Positions 52,176 through 62,135 are shown, counted from the stretch's first letter. The stretch is 64,000 nt of DNA from an uncultured Kordia sp. (GCF_947496985.1 NZ_CANMEZ010000006.1:186001-250000); one strand, 5' to 3'. Made by a program: numbers and translations. The notes: a model not told the origin generated them from the sequence alone.

Positions 52176-52505
52176 ATGTTTGAAATATTTCAAAGTGAAA
52201 ACAACAGTAAGTTTTACTTCAATCTAAAAGCAAAAAATGGACAAATTATCATGTCAAGTCAAGGATATGCTGATAAAAGTGGTGCTAAAAATGGTGTAGA
52301 ATCTTGCAAAAAGAACTCTACCGACGATGGGAAATTTGAACGTAAAACTGCTAAAAATGGAAAATTTCATTTTAATTTAAAAGCAGGAAACGGTCAAATT
52401 ATAGGTAGCAGTCAAATGTATGCTAGTGAAGCAGGAATGGAAAATGGAATTGAATCAGTTAAAAAGAATGCTGGAAGTGCTGAAGTAAAAGACTTAACAG
52501 AGTAG
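52176..52505 (+). CDS. YegP family protein, two DUF1508 repeats
   Basis: 109 residues from the ATG at 52176 (MFEIFQSENNSKFYFNLK); an in-frame ATG at 52137 would add a non-conserved tail. Two copies of the ~48-residue unit are visible: KFYFNLKAKNGQIIMSSQGY ... KNGVESCKKN and KFHFNLKAGNGQIIGSSQMY ... ENGIESVKKN. The family is small, cytosolic and of uncertain function. It has its own bidirectional terminator and is divergent from the OmpA gene. Confidence 0.9.
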   Translation: MFEIFQSENNSKFYFNLKAKNGQIIMSSQGYADKSGAKNGVESCKKNSTDDGKFERKTAKNGKFHFNLKAGNGQIIGSSQMYASEAGMENGIESVKKNAGSAEVKDLTE

Positions 52506-52523
52506 ACAACACACAGAACATAT

Positions 52524-52555
52524 AAAAAAAGCAACTCAATTGAGTTGCTTTTTTT
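52524..52555. terminator. Bidirectional terminator, perfect palindrome
   Basis: AAAAAAAGCAACTCAA and its complement meet without a loop of their own; A and T runs on both ends serve the convergent yegP-like and threonine aldolase genes. Confidence 0.85.
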
Positions 52556-52560
52556 ATGCT

Positions 52561-53583
52561 TTATAATACGTTTTGAATTATTTTTAAAAATTCTTGATGC
52601 ATCTCAGTGGTATAATCTAAATGTGTAACTATACGCAGCTTCCCACTTCCCATTCCAATTAAATCAATTCCTAATTTTTCTAATTTATTTAAGAAATTTT
52701 GTTCATCAATATCATCTTGTAGATAAAAAATAATGATATTAGTATCAATAGGTTCAACACTTTTGATAATAGCTAAACCTTCTAAAGTTTTTCCTATTTC
52801 TTTTGCTTTTGCATGATCTTCCGCCAAACGATCCACATGATTATCTAAAGCATATGTTCCGGCTGCAGCTAAATATCCTGCTTGACGCATTCCACCACCC
52901 AAAATTTTACGAATTCGTAAGGCTTTATGAATCGTTTCTGCATCTGCAACTAACACAGATCCTACAGGACAACCCAATCCTTTTGACAAACAAACAGAAA
53001 TAGTATCAAAGAGTTTCCCATACTGTTCAGGTGTCTCTCCCTTTTCTACTAATGCATTCCACAAGCGAGCGCCATCTAAATGAAAACCTAAATCATGTTC
53101 GCGGGCAACAGCATGAATTTTTTCAATCTCATTAAAATCCCAACAAGCGCCTCCTCCTCTATTTGCCGTATTCTCTAATGCTATTAAAGAAGTTAATGGA
53201 CTGTGATAAAAATCTGGTGGATTTATTACTGCTTTTGCTTGTGCAGCTGTAAACATTCCGCGGTGTCCATCAATCAATTTACACGATGCGCCACTATTAA
53301 AACTAACGCCGCCACCTTCATAATTATAAATGTGTGCGTCTTTATCACAAATTACTTGATCACCTGGGTTTGTATGTATTTTAATAGCTGTCTGATTTGC
53401 CATTGTTCCACTTGGGAAAAACAACGCAGCTTCCTTGCCAAACATTTCAGCTACTTTTTGCTCCAAATGATTAATAGATTCATCTTTCTTAAAAACATCA
53501 TCTCCTACTTTAGCTTCAAACATTGCTTTGAGCATTTGTGGAGTCGGTTTGGTTACCGTATCGCTTATTAAATTAATTCGCAT
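52561..53583 (-). CDS. Low-specificity L-threonine aldolase
   Basis: 340 residues from the ATG at 53583 (MRINLISDTVTKPTPQM), the conserved family start; an upstream TTG gives a non-conserved extension. Fold-type I PLP enzyme: GDDVFKKDESINHLE, FFPSGTMANQTAI, and the Schiff-base Lys in SVCLSKGLGCPVGS. It cleaves threonine or allo-threonine to glycine and acetaldehyde. It is convergent with the YegP-like gene and lies 68 bases after the metalloprotease gene on the same strand. Confidence 0.92.
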   Translation of the reverse strand: MRINLISDTVTKPTPQMLKAMFEAKVGDDVFKKDESINHLEQKVAEMFGKEAALFFPSGTMANQTAIKIHTNPGDQVICDKDAHIYNYEGGGVSFNSGASCKLIDGHRGMFTAAQAKAVINPPDFYHSPLTSLIALENTANRGGGACWDFNEIEKIHAVAREHDLGFHLDGARLWNALVEKGETPEQYGKLFDTISVCLSKGLGCPVGSVLVADAETIHKALRIRKILGGGMRQAGYLAAAGTYALDNHVDRLAEDHAKAKEIGKTLEGLAIIKSVEPIDTNIIIFYLQDDIDEQNFLNKLEKLGIDLIGMGSGKLRIVTHLDYTTEMHQEFLKIIQNVL

Positions 53584-53651
53584 TTTTCTTGAATAGGTTT
53601 TGGGTGTTTGGTTATCTGCCAATTCGTTGATTTATTTTTGTCTCTTTTCTT

Positions 53652-56072
53652 TTAAAATCTACACGCATCTGTTCCTATTGGAGATCCATCTGGAATTTTA
53701 GGTGAAGCCTTGGCTTTAAACTTTTCTGGATATTTTTTGAATTGATCTATCATATCTAAATAGTACGATTGATACGGTTTTTCAGTTTCTTTGTACTTCT
53801 TCGATCTTACTTTTTGAGAAATCTCGTTTAATACGTATTGACTTTGCGCTTTTACTGAAGGCGACGCATTTGGGTGATTCGTTAAGTTCATTAAATGTTT
53901 CAACACATTTATATTAATAGCATGTCCAATTTCATATTCATGGACATCTTTATAAGTTTTATACAATGTGTTTTTCAATACTTCATTAATCATTTCTATA
54001 AATCCTAATCGCCTTTTATCTAAACTTTTTTGTTGAATTAAACGCGCTGCACGGTCTGGATGAAATAAAAATGACAAAGTCATGTCACTTGCCGTAGAAG
54101 CTGGTGCAATAGCGTCAAAACCAACACCAGTATTTCCTTTAAACGATTCTCTTGATCGCCAGTACGAATAAGCTCTTGGTGGAAATAACGCTAATTTATC
54201 CTCAGGAATTTTTAATGTTCTTGCATCTAATGTTTTTAGAATCGATTTTAACGCTTCTCTTTGTATTTTTGATGACACAACTTCTGTAATTAACTGTCCA
54301 TCATCTTTAGTTGCATAATTATAATCCAATCCACCAATAAGTTTGGAAGTTGCTTCTGTTTGATATCTATGAAAGAAATACAACGGTACAAAAACATCTT
54401 CTAAAATGGTATAAGATTCATTACTACGAATATTATCTTTTGAGAAATTTTTGATCGCAAGTTCACGAACATTTAATACATTTTCTAACTCCTCAGAAGC
54501 ACTTTTTCCATTATCCCACAAATGTGCATTGGCATGTGCGCCACCCGCTGGTCGCGCATCAGCATCAGAAATAAAACGATGTCCATTTTTATATGCCTTA
54601 TTTAATATAGTTTTTAACCCTTCTTTTTCCGCTTTCGCTGAATTATACTCTGAATACGAATATGCCACCGTTACTTTATCCCAAGAACCAATTCCAGTTG
54701 CATACGCATTAGATAAATCTATTTTTCCATCGGTTATTTTTACCGTCGGATGTGGATAATCCATCACGGAACTTCTATCGTTTGTACTTGCTGCAAAATT
54801 ATGTGCAAATCCAATCGTATGTCCAACCTCATGAGCTGATAATTGACGAATTCGTGCCAACGCCATAGATAGCATAGGTTGATAATTATCATCATTAGTA
54901 GCAAATGGCTTGTTTAGCAATGCTTGCGCTATTAAAAAATCTTGCCGAATTCGTAAGCTTCCCAAACTTACATGTCCTTTTATAATTTCTCCTGTTCTCG
55001 GATCAACTACACTTGCACCGTAACTCCAACCACGTGTAGAACGATGTACCCATTGAATTACATTATAACGAACATCCATTGGATCAGCATCTTTTGGTAA
55101 CATTTTTACTTGAAAAGCATCTTTAAAACCAATTGATTCATATGCTTGATTCCACCAACGTGCACCGTCTAACAAAGCTGAACGTACAGGTTCAGGTGTT
55201 CCTGGATCTAAATAATAAATGATTGGTTCTTTAGCTTCACTAACTGCAGCATTAGGATTTTTCTTCTCCAAACGATGTCTTGTAATAAAACGCTTCTGCA
55301 TAGGTTCTTGAATTGGTGTTGCATAATCGTAATAAGAAACATAGATAGCACCACTTCGTGGATCAAAAACTCTTGGTTTATAATTATCGTCTGGTAATGC
55401 TACGAATGAATGGTGTTGTGTAACACTTACTAGAGAAGCATTTGGTGTAACGCTTTGTATATAATTTCCTTTTGCCTTTCCTTTAAAGGTTAGTAAAGCT
55501 TCAAACTCTACATTTTTAGGAAAAGCTTTTGTTCTTGGCAATGACAGTGCGCTTTTAGTAATATCTAATTTGTATACACCTTGTTTGTTATTTGCCAAAC
55601 TTCCTATGACTCCATGTGCATCTTGCATTAAAAAAGGGGTCAAATCAATTGTATGCACTCCATTTTTTGATGAAACAATAGGAAAACCAAATAAAACCGA
55701 TTTTGCAAAAGCTTGTTCTACACTTTTTCGTTCTAAGTCATTTGTCGTATTTGCTCTGTAACGCAAATTGGGTTGTACTAACATGAGTTTATTGCCCATT
55801 TTCTGGAACTGAACAACAACACCATCACCTATTTGACCTCTATCTAAACCAATATCATTAGAACCTACACCACTTGCCAATGAATATACATATAAAAAAT
55901 CTTCATTTAGGTTTTTAACATCAAGGAAAATTTTATCTCTTTTTTCTTCATATGAGAAATCAAAAAAACCTTTATAATATTCTTTTGGATAATTTTTCGT
56001 TTTCTTTTTTTCTTGCGAAAAGCTAAATGAAGCACATAAGAAAATGATAATCAACAATGTACATTTCTTCAT
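53652..56072 (-). CDS. Secreted zinc metalloprotease (HExxHxxGxxH)
   Basis: 806 residues. Signal peptide (1-19). The zinc motif HEVGHTIGFAH has His414, Glu415, His418 and His424, as in metzincins, followed by a Met-turn candidate in SSVMDYPHP. The sequence matches the Bacteroidota family with DUF5117 and DUF4953/DUF5118 modules around a reprolysin-like core. It ends with a single Cys-containing tail (GTDACRF) and has no T9SS sorting domain. Probably a periplasmic or exported protease. Divergent from prfB. Confidence 0.9.
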   Translation of the reverse strand: MKKCTLLIIIFLCASFSFSQEKKKTKNYPKEYYKGFFDFSYEEKRDKIFLDVKNLNEDFLYVYSLASGVGSNDIGLDRGQIGDGVVVQFQKMGNKLMLVQPNLRYRANTTNDLERKSVEQAFAKSVLFGFPIVSSKNGVHTIDLTPFLMQDAHGVIGSLANNKQGVYKLDITKSALSLPRTKAFPKNVEFEALLTFKGKAKGNYIQSVTPNASLVSVTQHHSFVALPDDNYKPRVFDPRSGAIYVSYYDYATPIQEPMQKRFITRHRLEKKNPNAAVSEAKEPIIYYLDPGTPEPVRSALLDGARWWNQAYESIGFKDAFQVKMLPKDADPMDVRYNVIQWVHRSTRGWSYGASVVDPRTGEIIKGHVSLGSLRIRQDFLIAQALLNKPFATNDDNYQPMLSMALARIRQLSAHEVGHTIGFAHNFAASTNDRSSVMDYPHPTVKITDGKIDLSNAYATGIGSWDKVTVAYSYSEYNSAKAEKEGLKTILNKAYKNGHRFISDADARPAGGAHANAHLWDNGKSASEELENVLNVRELAIKNFSKDNIRSNESYTILEDVFVPLYFFHRYQTEATSKLIGGLDYNYATKDDGQLITEVVSSKIQREALKSILKTLDARTLKIPEDKLALFPPRAYSYWRSRESFKGNTGVGFDAIAPASTASDMTLSFLFHPDRAARLIQQKSLDKRRLGFIEMINEVLKNTLYKTYKDVHEYEIGHAININVLKHLMNLTNHPNASPSVKAQSQYVLNEISQKVRSKKYKETEKPYQSYYLDMIDQFKKYPEKFKAKASPKIPDGSPIGTDACRF

Positions 56073-56148
56073 TGGAATATTGTTTTTTCAAATTCAACTC
56101 TAAAAAATCAAACGCATTTTTGATTCTCTCGGTTTTTCTGTTTTACGC

Positions 56149-56178
56149 TATGAATATACATAAAACATCTTATTTTTG
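56149..56178 (+). promoter_or_regulatory. Candidate promoter of prfB
   Basis: TATG, 18 bases, TATTTTTG, ending 20 bases before the start codon. The -7 box fits exactly and the spacing is one base short. Confidence 0.45.
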
Positions 56179-56198
56179 TAAGTATAAAAAGAACAAAC

Positions 56199-57306
56199 AT
56201 GATAACATCAGATCATATTAAAGATCTTATCAATCGCCTTGGTGCGTTAAGGAGGTATCTTTGACATAGATGCCAAGCTTATAGAAATTGCAAACGAAGA
56301 GGAGAAAACCTATGCTCCTAACTTTTGGGACAATCCTAAAGAAGCAGAAATCCTTATGAAAAAGCTTCGAGGAGAAAAAAAATGGGTTAGCGATTATAAT
56401 GCAGTTGCTGATTTAATTGGAGACTTGGAAGTATTGTATGAATTTTACAAAGAAGGTGATACTACTGCTGAAGAAGTAGAAACACAATATGAAACTACAA
56501 AAACTAGAATTGAAGACTTAGAATTCCGAAATATGCTGTCAGATGAAGGTGATAGTATGAGCGCTGTATTACAAATTACGGCTGGTGCTGGCGGAACGGA
56601 AAGCTGCGATTGGGCAAATATGCTCATGCGTATGTATTTAATGTTTGCGGAACGACAAGGATATAAAATAAAAGAACTGAATTATCAAGAAGGTGATGTT
56701 GCCGGAATTAAAACAGTAACCTTAGAGTTTGATGGTGATTTTGCTTTTGGTTGGTTAAAAGGTGAAAATGGTGTCCATCGTTTGGTACGCATTTCTCCAT
56801 TTGACAGCAATGCAAAACGTCATACATCTTTTGCATCTGTATATGTGTATCCATTGATTGATGATACTATTGAAATTGACATTAATCCTGCTGATATTGA
56901 AATTATTACTTCTCGTTCTAGCGGTGCTGGTGGACAAAATGTAAATAAGGTTGAAACCAAAGTACAACTAAAACATAAACCTTCAGGAATTCAGATTTCT
57001 TGCTCAGAGACACGTTCACAACAAGATAACAGAACGCGTGCCATGCAAATGTTAAAGTCACAATTGTATGAAATTGAATTGAAAAAACAATTGGAAGCGC
57101 GTGATGATATTGAAGCTGGAAAAATGAAGATAGAATGGGGATCGCAAATTAGAAACTATGTAATGCATCCATATAAATTAGTCAAAGATGTTCGTACAGC
57201 TCATGAAACAGGAAACGTAGATGCTGTCATGAATGGTAACATCGATGAATTCTTAAAAGCATATTTAATGTCCATGGGACAGAAAAAAGAGGAAGATAGT
57301 CTATAA
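56199..57306 (+). CDS. prfB: Peptide chain release factor 2, programmed +1 frameshift
   Basis: 368 residues made by joining 56199-56261 and 56263-57306. The first 21 codons end CTT and meet an in-frame TGA at 56262; a +1 shift continues as GAC ATA GAT. RF2 marks are clear: the stop-recognition SPF in RISPFDSN and the catalytic GGQ in SSGAGGQN. It ends translation at UGA and UAA. The frameshift makes RF2 regulate its own level. The larger open frame from 56356 is only the downstream part. Confidence 0.97.
56250..56265 (+). promoter_or_regulatory. RF2 frameshift site
   Basis: AGGAGG, TAT, then CTT TGA C: an internal Shine-Dalgarno sequence three bases before the slippery CTT codon and a UGA-C stop. 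It is the classic prfB arrangement, kept here in a lineage where ordinary genes lack such a sequence. Confidence 0.95.
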
Positions 57307-57370
57307 TTCGGTTGTTTATTTCTAAATTTCTGTATTATTGTAACTGAAATAACTAATAAACATATAAAGA

Positions 57371-57994
57371 ATGATAGTATATGGAACTAGCTCTAAAGAT
57401 CTAGGAACAAGAAAATTACAAGGAGTAAAAAGTCCAAATTGCGAATCGTCAGATATCTATGCAACTGCAGTTGTTAAGTATGCACATATATTTTGGATTC
57501 CGCTTTTTCCTTATTCAAAAAAGTATTTTACAACTTGTGAAGGTACAGGACAAGTTCTTGAGGGAAAAGAAATGCCACAAAAACTGAAAGATAAATTAGC
57601 ACTTGAAAAACATCATTTTAAGACTCCTTTTTACTTATTTTCTGGTTTAATTATTATTGCATTATTAATTGGATACGGTTTCTACGCCTCAAATCAGCAT
57701 GATAAAGAAATGGCAGAACATGTAACACATATAGAAGCCAATGACATTATGGTATTTAGAAAAGGTTCTAAAGAATATTCTTTTGCAAAAGTTACTGAAG
57801 TTAAAAACGACTCCATTTTTATAAAATTAGGTCAATACTCATATGAAGGCGGTTATAGTGCTCCAACAAAATCTGAATTTAATTCAAAAACCGATACTGT
57901 TAGTGATTTCTATGCGGAAACAACGGATTATATTTTACAGGCTGACATTAATGATTTGTATGAAAAAGAAGAACTTGTAGAAATTTATAAATAA
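57371..57994 (+). CDS. Zinc-ribbon-like single-pass membrane protein
   Basis: 207 residues. The N-terminal ~65 residues (KSPNCES near 20-26; Cys near 57) look like a degenerate zinc ribbon of the kind placed before membrane helices; IFWIPLFPYSKKYF follows. One membrane helix lies at about 92-112, then a ~90-residue soluble domain. Function unknown. The arsC-like gene starts 5 bases later, so the two share a transcript. Confidence 0.7.
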   Translation: MIVYGTSSKDLGTRKLQGVKSPNCESSDIYATAVVKYAHIFWIPLFPYSKKYFTTCEGTGQVLEGKEMPQKLKDKLALEKHHFKTPFYLFSGLIIIALLIGYGFYASNQHDKEMAEHVTHIEANDIMVFRKGSKEYSFAKVTEVKNDSIFIKLGQYSYEGGYSAPTKSEFNSKTDTVSDFYAETTDYILQADINDLYEKEELVEIYK

Positions 57995-57999
57995 ACAAA

Positions 58000-58341
58000 A
58001 TGATCAAAATATATCACAATCCAAGATGTAGCAAATCCAGAGAAGGATTGGCTATTCTAAAAGACTCAGGAAAAGAGTTTATTATTGTTAAGTACTTAGA
58101 GAATAGACTTTCTTTGGCCGAACTCACAAAAATTATTGAACTACTTGACATAGAACCTATAGATTTAGTTCGTAAGAATGAAGCTTTCTGGAAAGAAAAT
58201 TACAAAGACAAAAGGATTTCTAAAGCACACATTATCAAACTCATGCTTTCAAACCCAAAATTGATGGAACGTCCAATAGTTGTAAACAATCAAAAAGCAG
58301 TAATAGGAAGACCTCCAGAAAATATTTTAACGATCATATAA
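58000..58341 (+). CDS. arsC: ArsC/Spx family thioredoxin-fold protein
   Basis: 113 residues, full length for the glutaredoxin-type arsenate reductase family. The catalytic Cys10 lies in YHNPRCSKSR and the phosphate-binding region in MERPIVVN...GRPPEN. It would reduce arsenate with glutathione or glutaredoxin; no ars transporter or regulator is near, so a general thiol redox role (YffB-like) is also possible. Terminator at 58360. Confidence 0.88.
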   Translation: MIKIYHNPRCSKSREGLAILKDSGKEFIIVKYLENRLSLAELTKIIELLDIEPIDLVRKNEAFWKENYKDKRISKAHIIKLMLSNPKLMERPIVVNNQKAVIGRPPENILTII

Positions 58342-58359
58342 AATCATTTCAATAGTACA

Positions 58360-58387
58360 AACCCAGCAAAAATTTGCTGGGTTTTTC
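58360..58387 (+). terminator. Rho-independent terminator
   Basis: AACCCAGCA / TGCTGGGTT with a short A/T loop and a T run. Confidence 0.8.
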
Positions 58388-58479
58388 TTTTAACAGAACT
58401 TTAACCATTTGCCGTTAAACCATGCGTTTTCTTTGCAGTCAAAAGAAAATCAAAAGCCAAAAAGAAATTATATACTGAA

Positions 58480-60915
58480 ATGAAAAAATTATTATTCCTC
58501 CTATTCTTCATAGGAACAATTCCAATTGTATTTGCACAAAAAGGAAACACTGTAAAAAAGGTCACAATAACTGGAAAAGTATTCGACAAAACAACGAATC
58601 AACCACTTGAATATGCGACTATTATTTTTCAAGATGTTGCCAAAAAGAAACCTGTTACAGGAGGAATTACAAACGGTAAAGGCGAATTTAGCATTGTAGT
58701 AAATGCAGATACATATAATATTAAAGTAGAATTCATTTCATTTAAGACACAAGAAATTAAAGGAAAACCACTTTTAAAAGATACTTCATTAGGGAGTTTT
58801 TTCCTTACGGAAGATTTAGAAAGCCTTAAAGCTGTTGAAGTAATTGCTGAAAAAACAACTGTTGAAATAAAGCTTGACAAGAAAATTTATAATGTTGGAA
58901 AAGATTTAACGGTTCGTGGAGGAACAGTAAGTGATGTACTTGACAATGTTCCGTCGGTTTCTGTGGATGTAGAAGGAAATGTTTCATTAAGAGGAAATGA
59001 AAATGTGCGTATTTTAATTAACGGAAAACCTTCTGGATTGGTCGGATTGAACTCTACAGATGCCTTACGTCAATTACCTGCCGAAGCTATTGAAAAAGTA
59101 GAAATTATCACCTCGCCTTCCGCGCGTTATGATGCCGAAGGAACTGCAGGAATTTTAAATATTATTCTTCGTCGTAGCAAACTACAAGGAATCAACGGAG
59201 CTATTACTACAAATGTTTCATATCCAAAAGGATATGGTGTTTCTGGAAATATTAACTATCGTACTGGCGATTTTAACTTTTTTACCACTTCCGGATATAA
59301 TCACAGAGAAGTTCCTGGAAACTCAAATACATTCACTGAATATTTCAATGGAGATGATCCAAATACATTTTTAGGAGAAGATCGAACGTTTGATCGTATC
59401 CGAAAAGGATTCAACTCTAACTTTGGTGTAGAATGGTATATAAACAAATCAACTTCGTTAACAGCTTCATTAGTGTATAGGAATAGTGATAATGAAAGTA
59501 GCACTGTAAATACGCTTACACAATTTGATTCAGGTTTAAATATTACAAATCAAAGCTCACGATTTGATCCAGAAACAGAAGATGATAAAACAATTCAATA
59601 CGCTTTAAATTTTGATAAAAATTTCAAAAAAAGCGGTCATAAACTTACTGTCGATTTTCAATATGAAAGTAGTAGTGAAGCTGAAAATTCATTTATTTCT
59701 GTTGACAATATCTTAGCAGAACAAGTAGCTACAGTAGAAGATCAAGATCGTATTTTATTACAAACAGACTATACGGTTCCGCTGAGCGAAACTGCACAAT
59801 TTGAATTTGGATATCGTGGAAATTTCCTCGATTTAAACACCGATTATTTAGTTGCCTTTTTAGAAGGTGATGATTTTGTTTCTGACACAAATTTGAGTAA
59901 CGTTTTAAACTATCGTGAATATGTAAATGCTTTTTACTCACAATACGGAAACAAAGTGGACAAATTTTCATTCTTGTTAGGATTACGTATGGAAAGTACA
60001 CGAATTACAGTGGACCAATTGACAAGTGGAAGTTTGGACAAGAAAAATTATGTTGGACTCTTCCCTACGATAAATCTTGGATATGAAATCACAGAAAATC
60101 AAAGTATTACGCTAGGATATAATAGAAGAATTCGTAGACCACGTTCTCGATTTATCAATCCATTTCCTTCACGTTCAAGTATTACCAATGTATTTCAAGG
60201 AAATCCAGACATTGACCCAAGTTATTCTAACGGAATTGACTTAGGTTATTTAAATCGTTTTGGAAAACTTACGTTAAATACTTCCATCTACTTTCAACGT
60301 GCTACCGATGTATTTAATTTTATTAGCGAAGATACAGGACAAACTACGATATTAAATGGTGAAGAAGTGCCAATTATTCGTAGAACGCCTATTAATTTAG
60401 CTAGAAACGACCGTTATGGTTTTGAATTTACACTAACATATAATCCTTCAAGAAAATGGCGTGTAAACGGAAACTTTAATTTATTTCAATCAATCAACAG
60501 AGGAGATTTTAATGGTACAAATTTTGACGCTGAAAATTTAAGCTGGTTTGTTCGAATCAATAATAAAGTAACGCTTCCTGCTGGAATTGACTGGCAAACA
60601 CGCTTATTTTATAGAGGTCCAAGTGAAGATGCTCAAAACATTAGAAAAGGACTTTTTTCTGCAAACTTAGCCTTTAGTAAAGACTTATTTAAAGACAAAG
60701 CTTCTATTGCGTTTAACGTAAGTGATGTGTTTAATTCAAGAAAACGTCAATCTGAATCATTTACGGATACATTTAATAGTGAAGGAGAATTTCAGTGGAG
60801 AGAACGTACATTTAATTTATCGTTCACATACAGATTCAATCAGAAAAAGAAAAGACAACGTGGAAACGGTGGGCAAAACTTTAATGATGAAGGTGGGTTT
60901 AGTGCTGCACCGTAA
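58480..60915 (+). CDS. Outer-membrane beta-barrel receptor (TonB-receptor-like)
   Basis: 811 residues. Signal peptide (1-20), carboxypeptidase-regulatory-like domain (about 28-115), plug (about 125-230; DVLDNVPSVSVDVEGNVSLR, GTAGILNIILRR), then an outer-membrane barrel of the OMP_b-brl_3 type. The barrel ends near FTYRFNQKKK and is followed by a short Gly/Asn-rich tail. The family handles large or peptide-like ligands in many Bacteroidota, but the substrate here is unknown. It stands alone and has a strong terminator. Confidence 0.9.
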   Translation: MKKLLFLLFFIGTIPIVFAQKGNTVKKVTITGKVFDKTTNQPLEYATIIFQDVAKKKPVTGGITNGKGEFSIVVNADTYNIKVEFISFKTQEIKGKPLLKDTSLGSFFLTEDLESLKAVEVIAEKTTVEIKLDKKIYNVGKDLTVRGGTVSDVLDNVPSVSVDVEGNVSLRGNENVRILINGKPSGLVGLNSTDALRQLPAEAIEKVEIITSPSARYDAEGTAGILNIILRRSKLQGINGAITTNVSYPKGYGVSGNINYRTGDFNFFTTSGYNHREVPGNSNTFTEYFNGDDPNTFLGEDRTFDRIRKGFNSNFGVEWYINKSTSLTASLVYRNSDNESSTVNTLTQFDSGLNITNQSSRFDPETEDDKTIQYALNFDKNFKKSGHKLTVDFQYESSSEAENSFISVDNILAEQVATVEDQDRILLQTDYTVPLSETAQFEFGYRGNFLDLNTDYLVAFLEGDDFVSDTNLSNVLNYREYVNAFYSQYGNKVDKFSFLLGLRMESTRITVDQLTSGSLDKKNYVGLFPTINLGYEITENQSITLGYNRRIRRPRSRFINPFPSRSSITNVFQGNPDIDPSYSNGIDLGYLNRFGKLTLNTSIYFQRATDVFNFISEDTGQTTILNGEEVPIIRRTPINLARNDRYGFEFTLTYNPSRKWRVNGNFNLFQSINRGDFNGTNFDAENLSWFVRINNKVTLPAGIDWQTRLFYRGPSEDAQNIRKGLFSANLAFSKDLFKDKASIAFNVSDVFNSRKRQSESFTDTFNSEGEFQWRERTFNLSFTYRFNQKKKRQRGNGGQNFNDEGGFSAAP

Positions 60916-60938
60916 ACATATTTTATAAATTCATATAC

Positions 60939-60974
60939 AAAAAGCTGTAGCAATAATTGTTACAGCTTTTTTTA
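60939..60974 (+). terminator. Rho-independent terminator
   Basis: AAAAAGCTGTA / TACAGCTTTTT with an 11-base loop and a T run. Ends the receptor gene. Confidence 0.85.
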
Positions 60975-60989
60975 TAAAATTTAACTTAC

Positions 60990-61000
60990 GTGAATTTCAC
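60990..61000. promoter_or_regulatory. GTGAA-T-TTCAC palindrome
   Basis: A perfect 5+5 palindrome about 80 bases before the hydroxylase-fold gene, in an AT-rich promoter region. A possible operator; no regulator is known. Confidence 0.25.
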
Positions 61001-61080
61001 TATTTTGAAGCTTCTTATTATTTTATTGCTGACAGTTTTCTACTTTTTTAGTACTTTAGAAATCTATAAACAAATTTACC

Positions 61081-61677
61081 ATGGCACACGCAGCTCCTAA
61101 AACAGAAAGTACCGATAGAATTAAATTACCTTTTACTTTTGATGCAGAAAAAATGCTCGCTGAGTTTGAAGCATTAAAACTTCAAAACTTTGAATATTAC
61201 AATGTAATTCCTTTGCGCGCTCCTGCACATACGGTTGATACTTCTATTCCTATGCCGCCACCAGCTGATGATTATGCAGATGGTTCTTGGTGTGATTGGT
61301 TAGATACTGATTATTTGGAAGGTTCTCCGTATTTACAAAGTATAGTGAATACATTTAAAGAAAATACCAAAGTAACCTTAGTTCGTTTATTACGCTTAGC
61401 ACCAAACTCTGTAGTGCAACAACATACAGATCCTACGCTTGGACTGGAAGTGCATAAATCTGTGATTCGTTTAACGGTTCCTATTTTAAACAAAGATGGA
61501 GTTCAGTTTTTCTTAAACAATACAGAAGTTCCTATGCAACCTGGAGAATGTTGGTACTTACGTTTAACAGATCCACATAGAGTTATCAATAATGGAAGTG
61601 AAGAACGTGTGAATTTAACTATTGATATGATTCCAAATGATTGGATTCGAAATATCATCAAGCAAAGTGATATCTAG
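61081..61677 (+). CDS. Aspartyl/asparaginyl beta-hydroxylase-fold protein
   Basis: 198 residues. A double-stranded beta-helix with the iron motif His115-x-Asp117 (QQHTDP) and distal His166 (DPHRVINN), followed by the 2-oxoglutarate-binding Arg region (GSEERVNLTID). It should hydroxylate a protein or peptide side chain with 2-oxoglutarate and oxygen. The substrate is unknown. A small Cys-protein gene follows 7 bases later. Confidence 0.85.
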   Translation: MAHAAPKTESTDRIKLPFTFDAEKMLAEFEALKLQNFEYYNVIPLRAPAHTVDTSIPMPPPADDYADGSWCDWLDTDYLEGSPYLQSIVNTFKENTKVTLVRLLRLAPNSVVQQHTDPTLGLEVHKSVIRLTVPILNKDGVQFFLNNTEVPMQPGECWYLRLTDPHRVINNGSEERVNLTIDMIPNDWIRNIIKQSDI

Positions 61678-61684
61678 AAAAAAC

Positions 61685-61984
61685 ATGGATAGGGAACATA
61701 GATTGACTTTCTGTAAAAGATGTGATCATCAAAAATTTGATTCACAAAAAGGAATTGTTTGTGATTTAACAAACGAAATTGCACGATTTTATAGTTCTTG
61801 TAATGATTTTTCTGGAGATAAAACCGCAGTAGATCGTGTTGTTAAAAACAGGGAATTAAATAAAATTCACCAAGAAGAATATGGTAAATATGGAAAACCT
61901 CCTAAAGTTACTGTATGGACTATTATTCGAATTATAGCACTTATCATAACTTTAATTTCCTTATTTGTAAAATTAGCATCTTAG
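61685..61984 (+). CDS. Small Cys-containing single-pass membrane protein
   Basis: 99 residues from the ATG at 61685, 7 bases after the hydroxylase-fold gene. The N-terminal part has Cys in CKRCDHQKF, a later Cys in VCDLT and one in SCNDF, resembling a small zinc-binding site. A C-terminal membrane helix (about 78-97) ends the protein. An alternative start within the upstream gene was rejected. Function unknown; it may serve as a membrane partner of its neighbour. Confidence 0.7.
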   Translation: MDREHRLTFCKRCDHQKFDSQKGIVCDLTNEIARFYSSCNDFSGDKTAVDRVVKNRELNKIHQEEYGKYGKPPKVTVWTIIRIIALIITLISLFVKLAS

Positions 61985-62135
61985 CATATTCACAAAACCC
62001 AATTCTCTACTTAAGAAATAGGTTTTATATACATAAAACAATGGTTTTTTATTGTCGTTTTTTATTGAAGAAAAGAGTATATTCACAACGGATTTTATTA
62101 TAAAATCTACTCTCATCAACAAAAACAACACATAC

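Noticed and set aside
53203-53571. 122-codon plus-strand frame over the threonine aldolase gene
   Set aside because: A shadow of a well-supported enzyme; no signal or family pattern.
56356-57306. prfB as a truncated or frameshifted pseudogene
   Set aside because: The break is the conserved programmed +1 site with SD, CTT and TGA-C; both parts match RF2.
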